Positions 22,547-34,314 of a stretch of 64,000 nt of DNA are shown here, one piece after another. Numbering within the stretch: position 1 is the stretch's first letter; the number at the start of each line of letters is the position of its first letter. Source of the DNA: Didymodactylos carnosus. Lineage: Eukaryota > Rotifera > Eurotatoria > Philodinida > Philodinidae. The translations under genes and the position numbers were made by a program. The stretch is taken from NCBI GenBank assembly GCA_905250885.1, contig CAJNOQ010000137.1, positions 1-64,000 of the forward strand, read 5' to 3'. Under the pieces are notes generated by a model. That model was not told the origin of the DNA, did not search any database, and saw nothing but the letters and a program-made list of their open reading frames with translations.

Positions 22547-23209
22547 TGATTAAAAAGAATGTGTGTAACTCCCCACTAATCATGATTAAAAAGATAATCG
22601 AGATCTAAAATTCTTACAGGCTCTAAGACATCTAAGACTTCACTGAAAGACTACTTTTTGGAAGCAAAGTAAAGTGCTACAATGCAGTTTATGTATTCAC
22701 CGTCGAAGACTTATTTCGCTTTGTTCTTAGTGCCGTCAAGTTTGAATGTTATTAAATGACATTTTCAGCATATTAATTTATCTGTCACAAAAAATATTAA
22801 CTTTCGCGAAAGTCTTTTATTTAGTCCATTTTTTCTGTCGTTTATATAATACTGTTAAACTTTTACGCAAAGTCGTGTGAAAATATGACGCAAACGTTAT
22901 ATAACGAATAAAAACTCATTATATACGGTCAATTGAGTTTAGAATTATCTAGGATAAGAAAGGTCGAATAATGAAGAAGACAAGTGGTGTTTTCTTGAAC
23001 TCTTAGCAGCCATATTAACAATACTGTTGGCAATTTGTATGAAAGTGCTTGTATTTGGAGTGTATCCATCAACGATTTTTCATCGATTCCTGATCTATCT
23101 CATTTACATGTATGATTGCTACTTACGAAAAGGTAATATCGCGATGTATTTTTTCTGCTTGTATTCTGAAAGAATAATGCTAGAATAAAATGACTACACT
23201 GTAATCTTG
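22547..23209. other. Non-coding, no gene seen
   Basis: AT-rich. Two near-identical short motifs ATGATTAAAAAG and GTGATTAAAAAG lie near 22550 and 22583. No exon or RNA gene was recognised. Confidence 0.35.
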
Positions 23210-23500
23210 AATTAATTTCCAGTTTATAGAAAATCGATCGAAAAATCACCGGAGATTTTCTAGTTTATAGAAATTCCTCGACGAATTTTCAGCTTTCTAG
23301 GAAATGTTGATTTTCTACTTTATAGAAAATCGACTTGATTTTCCATAAATTCGATTTTCTATAAAGGTGGAGAATCGCTGAGGATTTTCTATAAATAATT
23401 TTCAAGAATCTGGAAATTCGATTTTGATTTTCTATAAACTAGAAGATCCTCGGTGATTTTCTAGAAAGTGGAAATTTGCGCTGGAATTTCTAGACCAAAT
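23210..23500. repeat. Degenerate array of TTTCTATAAA-type palindromic units
   Basis: The motif TTTATAGAAA or its complement TTTCTATAAA recurs many times in alternating orientation, linked by phrases such as GATTTTCTAG, CCTCGG and GGAAATTC. Unit spacing is roughly 30-45 bp. A second cluster lies at 23760-23950. It has no coding content and could fold into multiple hairpins. Confidence 0.65.
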
Positions 23501-23643
23501 ACTTATTCATCTTTTTGTTTTGCAATCAGTGTAGGTATAAGAGCGTCACGTAAAGACACTCATATTAAACTTCAACTTTGACAGTTTCTACTTTAGATCA
23601 CAATTCTGCCTATGCCAACAAGAGTTTTGATGTAGGCAGAGAT

Positions 23644-23746
23644 AGTGGTGGCGCAAAGTTTTGGTAGGAAGTTCCGAAAATTTCTCCAAAATTTCTCAAG
23701 AGCATGAGCGGGGTCAACCTCCATATAACCTCATCGCGCCGCCACT
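23644..23746. mobile_element. 103-bp miniature inverted-repeat element
   Basis: AGTGGTGGCGC at the left and GCGCCGCCACT at the right are inverted copies with one mismatch, in otherwise AT-rich DNA. It sits between the two clusters of TTTCTATAAA repeats. The ORF starting at 23661 is not a gene. Confidence 0.55.
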
Positions 23747-23759
23747 CAGCGCAGACTCG

Positions 23760-23950
23760 CCAAGAAATTTCTGGTTTATAGAAAATCAAAAAAGGAATTT
23801 CTACTTTCTTGGAAATTATTTATGGAAATTCAACGAGAATTTTCTAGCTTGTTGGAAATTCGATTTTCTATAAATTGAAAATTCCTCAGGGAAATTCCCA
23901 TAGGTACTCTCTGAAATTCGTCGAGCATTTTCCATAAATAATTTCCAACC
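23760..23950. repeat. Second cluster of TTTCTATAAA-type units
   Basis: Same units as 23210-23500 (TTTATAGAAAATC, TTTTCTATAAATTG, TTCCATAAATAATTTCC), again in both orientations. Together the two clusters look like one array split by the 103-bp element. Confidence 0.55.
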
Positions 23951-24220
23951 TTACAGTGATACAGCCGTTTTCTAGGACGTTAATTTTGAGCGAAGACCTT
24001 GATCCAATCTTGCGAGTTAATATCTTGAGCAGATTTCTGGGTTGCTGTCAAGAGCCTTCGAAAATTATAGATGGTCAAGATATCCAACAGAAGTTTTCAG
24101 ATTTTGCACTTGATCAAATCTTAATCAGCTTTTGAGAACAGATCTGCTCAAGATTGAACAAAAATTTTTATATTATTTTTTTTTATTTTAAATTTTTATT
24201 ATTTTTAACACATTTTTAAA

Positions 24221-24573
24221 ATGTGTTTTTCAGCGAAACTGTTTTGTGGGAGAAAATTAGAAAGTTTTGAAGATAGCTCATTTTTGAAAAGAACGCCTAA
24301 AATACAATTTCCGGGCTTTATCTTTCAAATAGAACGTGATGATCCATCACAGATGCCTGATATTATTGCCGTCGGTTTTCAAGAAATTGATACGATCGTA
24401 TCGATACCACTACTCGTAGTGGTGCATATATTTATGATGATAAAAAGAAGGAAGATGAATGGGAATATTTAATACGAAAACAAATTCAAAAATGTCTAAA
24501 ACAATCAGATGATAAATATGAACTGTTAAATCGTGTGAGACTCGTGAGTATGTGTGAAAGAGGACTTTTTTGA
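24221..24573 (+). pseudogene. Inositol polyphosphate 5-phosphatase fragment (OCRL/INPP5B-like)
   Basis: The frame from about 24300 reads PDIIAVGFQEID, the hallmark motif of the Mg-dependent inositol 5-phosphatase domain (usual form PDI-A-GFQE). In a second frame downstream comes SGAYIYDDKKKEDEWEYL, then KYELLNRVRLVSM, matching the next conserved block (W...I, KY..L..VRLVGI). The frame change coincides with a 14-bp perfect palindrome, GATACGATCGTATC (24389-24402), next to a second GATAC, which looks like a small insertion in the coding sequence. Homology stops soon after, so only a small part of the roughly 300-residue catalytic domain remains and the catalytic histidines are absent. This is a decayed host gene copy. 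Confidence 0.75.
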
Positions 24574-24683
24574 ACAAAAAAAAACAAGCAACTAATAACA
24601 AAACCAATAACTAAATAACAACAACAGCAGCGATAGTGTCCACTAACAATCTTATTTTCGTCTGGTTGTTATATCTTCGGCTA

Positions 24684-24939
24684 CCCTGGTCATTAGTTAC
24701 AACGGCCATAAACGGTAAATTACGACTGTGTACTGTAACGTAACATGTCGTAACTTGACGTAATTTGGTCGTAATCCTATGCTCCGTAACACTGCAGCCA
24801 TAAACAACCTTTTACGAGACTGTTTACGGCCTTAATGGACCCGTATACGATCGTTTGCGGCGGCAGTATTACGGAGCATAGGATTACGGTGTCGTAAAAT
24901 GATTTTACGACCGTTTACGGGCCGTGTTGAATCACCTGG
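24684..24939. mobile_element. 256-bp foldback element, full-length palindromic
   Basis: The whole element pairs with itself. The ends are CCCTGGTCATT and, inverted, CCAGGTGATT, followed by ACGGCC and TAAACGGT. Inner blocks ATCCTATGCTCCGTAA and TTACGGAGCATAGGAT are perfect inverted copies, and TTTACG/CGTAAA repeats fill the arms. A shorter relative is at 47074-47169. It is a MITE-type element without coding capacity. Confidence 0.7.
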
Positions 24940-25110
24940 AGACTTCACGTATAATATTGACAACATCTTCGTATGATCGTGCATTTTTTAAATCTTCTAA
25001 CTTTGTTTTATGATATCGAATTCTAAAAAGAGTATAATACAAATGATCTGTTGATTTGTTTGTACAGTTTAATTTTAAATCATCTATCATTGCTTTTAGT
25101 TCTTCATCAA
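24936..25110 (-). pseudogene. Orphan exon of unknown gene
   Basis: Behind a good acceptor (CTTTTAG at 25111-25117 on the minus strand) an open frame of about 57 codons begins VDEELKAMIDDLKLNC and ends RSYEDVVNIIREVSR. Its 3' end abuts the 256-bp foldback element, where CAG-GTGATT could be a donor or simply the insertion point. A small exon-like piece (YTTNCDRK) lies upstream near 25220-25244. I do not recognise the family. It is likely a remnant of a larger gene. Confidence 0.35.
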
Positions 25111-25489
25111 CTAAAAGACAAAAACAAAAAATGAACAGTCGTATTTTCAACTAACTAAAATAAGTAAACCAGCTAAAGGAAGCTATTAAACTTGAATTTT
25201 GTTTGAGTAGAATTTTTTAAACCTTTTCTATCACAATTCGTCGTGTATCTGTAGAAAGAGTAGAGAAATGTTGAAAGATAGTGAAAAATAGTTGACAGTA
25301 CTCTCTACGGTCATACTGTAAAAGTTTAAAAATAACAAGGTGTTAGAGTCTGCGAATTCGTTGACCCTACAAACGAAAAAAAACGGTATTTTTGACATCT
25401 TAGCAAAATGAAAATGTTTCAAGCAACTACGCTTATATATGTGTATCAGCGCTACTTAAGGTTGATGACTAACGCCCATCTCCCGATTA

Positions 25490-25665
25490 GGGGGGGGGGG
25501 GCTGGTCCCTCCCTAAAAACATTTTTGGGCTTTCTGCCAAAATCTTTGACGTTATTCCACAAGCAACTATCTGCCAAAAATTTAGAAAACTTTTTCCATC
25601 AGCCACTTTTTGCGAAGAAAAATGTTTAGCCCTTCCCATCCCTGAGAACAATCGGAAACTCTTGA
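25490..25665 (-). repeat. Dispersed repeat, copy 2
   Basis: The reverse complement matches 5060-5245 over about 175 bp. This copy has a run of ten G at its left edge. The two overlapping open frames here are repeat-derived. With two diverged copies 20 kb apart in opposite orientation, it is probably a genome-wide family. Confidence 0.7.
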
Positions 25666-25828
25666 CCAACGACCATAAAAATAGACTGCTAACTGCCATT
25701 TCTCGAAAAAATACCGAATTCCATCGCATCACTGTAGACTGCTGTTTAATTGATTCACTATATACTCGATATTTTTTAAACTATATTTAAGCAAGATATA
25801 CTGGACATTTGTTTCAGTGGTTTCTATT

Positions 25829-25936
25829 ATAGGAGGATTTTGTAGGATATTTTAGCTTTGAGGTTTCCTACAAAATCCTACAAGCTTTTCGTAAGATCTT
25901 ACAGGCTCCTAAAGTAGGATCTTTTAGGCTCCTATT
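25829..25936. repeat. About 108-bp nested palindrome
   Basis: AGGATTTTGTAGGA and TCCTACAAAATCCT are perfect inverted copies about 20 bp apart. The outer TATAGGAG and GGCTCCTAT also pair. Units with CTCCTA and AGGATC alternate in between. It resembles the other hairpin-rich patches of this region. Confidence 0.5.
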
Positions 25937-26703
25937 GTTTAACCTAAGAAGCTAAACTTTTACTAAGCGCTAGTATCAGTGCCGGACACAGGCGCTTAAT
26001 CATTAATTTTCCTTTTTAAAACGCATAATCATCTGAAATACGTAAAATTCGACGCTCCACTCGAATCTCAAGTTTTTCTTGCAGCGACTTTGATTTCATT
26101 GAATGAAGTATAAAAAATTACATAGTTTGAGCAATCTCCCGTTAATTTCAGTGTTTTTTCACCAATTTTTCTTTAAAAGTATGAAATTTCAGGAAGCTGT
26201 GTTTGAATACAGAATACTTCGTCCTCAAAACTACTTTCCTAAAAAAAGAAAGAATGTTCTCTTGTTCGGTTATTTACGCTCTACTGACTGAAATACTGTC
26301 GAAAAACGATCTCAGTTGTGCTGAGACGGCATCTATCATCTTTAGGATAATACGCTATTTCTTTTAGTAAATGGGAAGTGCAACTTTTGGACGAATAGGA
26401 ACGGATCTTTAAACTTTTCTCTTCTTCGTGTTTTTCAAAGTTAAGTTCGACGGCGCGCATTTTTGACAGCTGCTATTAATGTAAGACTACTAAGGTACTT
26501 TCTAACAACAAAAAAAAATAGCGATTTAATATTTTATCTTCTTTATTCAAGCAATTAAAGTACAATTTTGTGTGTTTGAGTTAGTTGAGTGAGTGCATGA
26601 TTTGAAAAGAACGTCCTAAGGCGAAATATTTGAGTGTTTATCGACTCGAATATTACACTAAGTCAACATTTCTGTGCTCTCAAAAACATTATTAGACTAC
26701 TAC
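25937..26703. other. Non-coding, no gene seen
   Basis: The plus frame 26103-26291 shows no domain. No RNA gene or element boundary was recognised. Confidence 0.35.
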
Positions 26704-26749
<46 letters not shown>

Positions 26750-26750
26750 T
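26704..26750. repeat. (ACTT)n microsatellite
   Basis: About eleven uninterrupted units of a 4-bp repeat (ACTT/TTAC), about 550 bp upstream of the GMD start codon. Confidence 0.9.
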
Positions 26751-27307
26751 ACTTAGATTACTTATTTACTGAAGATGGAAGAACGAGCTTCTTATACTAA
26801 AACTAGTGACACTCCAGGGTTCTATGCAATTGCACTGTATTATTCTTCCGTATTCACATGCGTACATTATCACAAGGCTTTTTCATCTCTATTACCTGTC
26901 CAAAAGAGTTTTATCTAACTATCTCTTCCCCCAAAACTAGAGTAGATTCAATTATTTCGCTTTTTTCCGTTTGTTTATTCTTTTAATGTATTCTGTTTTT
27001 GTGTTTATACATTCTTCTTCGTTTTACTGTTAACATTACTTTTTAAAAATCAAGCATTTCTTCATTTTTCCACCTTCGTATTATTTTCTTCTTTACATGG
27101 GTTATCTGCTAGGAAGACAACTTTTCTAGCTGATGCCTGTATTTTTGGTTGGTCTTTGAATAACAATTGTAGTTTTCATTGTGATTAGTGACTCAGATTT
27201 AGTCGACAGTTAGAAGGGGCGAGGAGACGAGCAAACAGTCTATATTATTATTAGTTTTGCGTAGACGTGATGTAATTCTTGTGAATATTTACGTCGTAGT
27301 TGCAGAT
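26751..27307 (+). promoter_or_regulatory. Upstream region of the GMD gene
   Basis: AT-rich sequence that must hold the promoter and leader of the gene starting at 27308. No TATA box or initiator can be assigned with confidence. Confidence 0.3.
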
Positions 27308-29505
<2,198 letters not shown>

Positions 29506-32500
29506 AACGTGATATTAATAATCAATCTTTAGATAACAAACTGAATTTTTAATATTTTATATTACCTAGCAAGTTGTAAATCATTCCAGACAAAAGAGTA
29601 TGATAAATGCTAAAATTTTGTGAGATATGATGTTTTTACCGGTTTTTCATGATAATCTCGTCATGCTTTATATAAAAATTTCTTTCGACATATTATCTGT
29701 TAACTTTTTTTTAACCTAATATTGTTATATTGCTACTATTAAATGTCAGTTGAATGTAAGTTTACGTATATTTAAAAAAAAAATTTAATGCAACGTGTTT
29801 CAAGCAATAAGAAAGACAAGTAAGCAGTCAATTCGAATTTTACCTGATTTTAGTATTCAACGAAACTTGCATTTTTATTTACAATTAGACTGATTCTGTT
29901 CTGCTAATTTTAAATCATTCAATAACTTAAATTCAGTAGCTCTCAACCTTAGGTGAGGCAATTACTTAAGCATTACGACAAACAGCGCATACTGGAGACA
30001 GAAACGGCTATCGGCCTGAATAGTAACTATTTATTTTTTAGATTCGTTCAGATTCTATTTTAATCCGTGCTAATTTTATTGATGAGTTTTCCTTTCTCTA
30101 AATCTGGCATCGTATTCGCCCTCCTTTTCTCCTCATTCTTCCTAGATAAAATTTTCTCCTTTTACCTCCTTTTCCTCCTCTTTGGACAAAGTCGACTAGT
30201 TTTCCAATAGCGTTTAATCAAAGAGCCTTCTTAACACCTTAGTTATCATGCGTTGCTTCTTATATTTGCCACGAATATAGTACCGTCTGTTCTTCTAGTG
30301 ATAGTTACAATGTGACCTCGATCCTTATTGCACTATAAGTATTTTTGTGGTCAATAGAAATTTCTCATCATTGCATGGCGAGTCATCAGTAGTTCTCTAT
30401 TTAGTATGTGCATTTTCCCCTTTTCTAGATCTCAGTTATCTATCTGCCTACCATCATCTGTCGTGTCATCAATAATTTTTTTAACTTGTAAATCTGTTTG
30501 CTTTCATTTTCAATTTCATTTGTACAATTAGTATTTTTAACTTAGGACTTTACATCCTCCTTTTTTGATGACGTTCCTCCTTTCAGGATTTTGTGATTCC
30601 TCTTTAATTCCTCTTTTTTAGAAAAAGCTCAGTACGAAGCCAGCTAAATTTATTGAAGTATAAAGTAGAGATAGGTCTCGAATTCAACTTGGCAGATGTT
30701 CTATACGGTACATATGAATTTGTGGATTTGAATTGTTGAATTTTTCATGTATTCGTCTGATTTTTGATAAACTATGAGTATAGTAGCACTAGATCTAATT
30801 TAGAGACTTTATGAATAAGAGATAGAAAAAACTATTATGTTCAAATGTTTGATATTTTTTGTTGTCGACCTTTTAAATAATTGTTGTCAATCAACGATAG
30901 TGTACAATGAATCGTCAAACTAGATGTACATTCAACTCATATTGCAACTAATCTTCATTTGACAATTAATATGGAAGAAGTGTGTGTCAAGGACAATGAG
31001 TAATAGGACTGTTAAATTTTCTTATGCATGTTAAACAGTTCTTCTCGTGAACAGAAAACGAAAGTGGGAAAATGACACTTAGATTTGATTATAAATCATT
31101 ATTAATCTATCAAAGATTTTGGAAAGTAGAATTATCCAAAAAATATAAATCAGATGTACAAATATTATATGTATGATAAGAGAAGATTATCCGAAAAAAA
31201 ACAGATGTCTTATATATAAATATATATATATATTATGTAATCGTTGTTCTGTTTTGCAAGGAAAGATAAGCAGATTAATAATTATAGGCAAAGGTTATCA
31301 ACATTTCTAAATGGTTTGAAGCTCTGTTTGTGTTACAATAAATTGGTATTTCTAATTTATATATTGGAATAATAATACCCTGTAGATAAACAAATATCAT
31401 TGGCTACCAGGATTTGATGATATAGTTCATTCAAAACAGATTACTTATATCTAAAAAATCAACTGAAATAGAACTTTTATTTAGTTGAGGAGTTGACCTA
31501 TGTAGTTGGAGATATTTTTTTTAGGAATTAGGTGAAAGACTGCACAAAACAGTTATGGATTCCGTTTCGCAGCCCTAGTGGAACAAATTTTCATTATTTT
31601 AATTTTTATTTATAACAGTCAAATAACTCGAATTGTTGTTCTTTTTGTAAGTTTTGGTATTTAGCAGCGTACATTCTAAAGAATAATAAACGCACTTGAA
31701 CGAGCAACCAGATAAGAGTGAGTCGCCAGCCACCATTCCGTGGTATAGATTTTATAATCTGAAAGTCTGAAGTATAATTGTGAGAAAAAAATTCGATCAT
31801 AGTTGGTATTGAAACCATTCGTCAAATTCCATTTGCAATTCTTGAAGAATTTCTGAGTCTTTAGAAAAATTTCAGAAACGTAATGTCTATGGAAACTTTT
31901 TAATCTTTGTAGTCATACTAAGGATTCTAAAATAATTTAGAAATTACTAATGAGTTTCAATATTTGTATTAATCAGAATTCCGAGAAGATCACACATACA
32001 TTATAGATTTTGTAGCATGTCGTTTTACATTTTACTCTGTCTATGTCACAATACTTCAAAAATCAACAAGAAAAGTGGAAAGGATGCTTTTGAAATAATA
32101 TCCCAAAATAAAATATTCTCTGTAGAATTTATGTTCTAAAGCATCTGCACATGAAAATGAAGACATGAATTGTTGGGTAACAGTAATTTTGTATATTTAT
32201 ATCAAACATTCGATATCTCCTTTATGAAAGAGAGCGGTGAAAATAACGTGACAATACATATAGTAGGAAATCTGTTTAAGTAGTACTCTACCAATTGTTC
32301 TATTTAAAATTCAACAATTATGACAAGAATGAAACCATTAAATGTGACATTAAAATAATTTTACGAGATATTTGAATAAGTAAGATGTTTTTTTCAATTA
32401 ATAAAGTTATTTATTTTAGAGATCGATCATATTGGTCGAAAAAATCAAAAAATTCACAATGATTTAATTAATGTGTGGGATATTTGATTTTTTGTACGAT

Positions 32501-33415
32501 AAAAGTGAAACAGATTTGATAATCACATAATGCAGCCATATTTCTTTCTGTTATATTATATTTGTATTATAAAAGAACAAATGAACAAAGAAAACACAAA
32601 AAATACATTTGTTATATAACTAACGCTATTAAAATAGAATAATTCAAATTTTAAAGCAAGTGAAATTTTCTAGAGAAGATAACAACAATAATAAATGACT
32701 TTACACATACTTACAAAACGAACAAAACTGATATATTCTATCTATTTTCATTCACTGTTCTTTGTGTTATGTGTGCAATTATAATAGGTGATTAAATGAA
32801 AACAAGCTGAATCCTTAAAGCACGAAAAAAAAAAATAGAAATATCTAGCTTCTGTTTGAACTGTGTTTTTTTTTTGACGGCAGGGAACAGGGAAACGTGC
32901 ACAAAGAGGATCCACAATTTTGACTTGATTTTGTTTTCTTCTCCTCTCTCTTTAATTAAAAAGAAAATGCAAGAAAAAAGATTAAAACACAAAAAAAAAT
33001 ATATTAAAATCCAAATTGATCTGTCGCGTTCATTTCTTGAAATATCAAACAGAATTGAAAAAAAAAAAAAAGAAAGAAGAAGAGACATTTTAAGCAACAA
33101 ACAGAAAATAAAATTAATACATTTAACGAAATAAAAACCGGACACAACAAGTCAGTCGAAAGGCAATCAAATTACCGTATTGTATTTATTCAACTAGTAC
33201 TATAATAACTCAAAAAAATGTTAGTACAACGATTTATCGGACAAGTTCGTTCGTTGTTTTTCGAGATTACTGATTATTCATTATTCTACTTTTTTTTTCT
33301 TTATAATCGATGGACTACAGTGTATAACAAGGGAGATACATCACATTGATAATATATAAATACATTTCCTGACTAGCGGAAATATATAAATGTGTATGAT
33401 AGAATTCATTTTAGT
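29506..33415. other. Intergenic region, no gene seen
   Basis: AT-rich spacer between the converging ends of the GMD gene (+) and the collagen IV gene (-). A pyrimidine-rich stretch rich in CTCCTTTT lies near 30110-30185 and again near 30555-30615. A short TA-rich run is at about 31208-31235. AATAAA-like signals serve both transcripts. Frames at 31606-31818 and 32792-33145 are low-complexity and not called. No RNA gene or element end was recognised. Confidence 0.45.
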
Positions 33416-34314
33416 TTAATGTTTCTTTAGTGGTTGAATATAATAGCCTGCACCGCCACCGCCATTATGCTGTGTTTTTAAACAAACTGTACATCTACTT
33501 ATTTTTTGACGATGATTACCCGATTTTAATGTTTCTTGTCTCGGTACTTCAAACATATTATTTTGATCAATTGTTGTCATCCAATAACTAAATTTATTTG
33601 CATAGTACATACAATTACCATCTGTACCAGAACATTCAATAAATGGTGTAGCACGAAAATCTTCTAAACAACTTCCGGGACTAGCTAATGATTGACCACC
33701 ACCTTGACTACCACGTCCCAAATGCTAAAAGGAGACAATATCATTAGATTTAATTAAAACAAAGAGATTATTCATTTACCATCACAAAACTATAGCCTTG
33801 CCATAGTATGTTCCATCCATTTGGACATGCTGGTGGAGTCATTGATAAACTGTGGAATGACATAACACTTGCTGGTGCCTCACAAACAGCACAACGGCTA
33901 ATAAATGGACGAATCTGATCACGTTGAACTGGCATCATTGGCATTGGTTCTGTTGTTGATAAATAATATGTTAAATCATTTGTTTGACCATAATAACACA
34001 CATTTGTATGATCACAACGTAAATAGGGTAATGCGGAAAATTTTTGTAGACATGATCCAGCTGAGCCTAGAAAAACATCACAAGAAACAGGCTGATTATC
34101 AGTCATCTGTATAGTCACAAACGAGAGTTAAACATACCAAGATCTTGATGATAACCATGATCATTTCCTTGCATCATGAGTAAACTATAACCATCCCACA
34201 GTTTTTGCATGCCAGATGGACATTCGGGGACTTGTGACGATTGAGAATGTCGTACAACCATAAAACCAGTTCGCTGTAAGCCGATACCTGGGGGACCTGG
34301 TGGTCCAGACGGGC
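33416..34314 (-). other. NC1 (double C4) domain exons of the collagen IV gene
   Basis: Three exons encode the C-terminal non-collagenous domain that trimerises the chain and joins two trimers head to head. The first C4 half runs from [11 protein letters not shown] to [11 protein letters not shown] and the second from [15 protein letters not shown] to KISRCTVC, six cysteines each. The Met of PMPMMPV and the Lys of ETLKSG match the Met93 and Lys211 positions of the sulfilimine bond. After the last cysteine an unusual tail [20 protein letters not shown] follows; vertebrate chains end within a few residues. Confidence 0.9.

Noticed and set aside
32792-33145. 117-codon minus ORF and overlapping 92-codon plus ORF
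   Set aside because: Both follow from poly-A/poly-T rich DNA (runs of Phe or Lys) and show no conserved motif.
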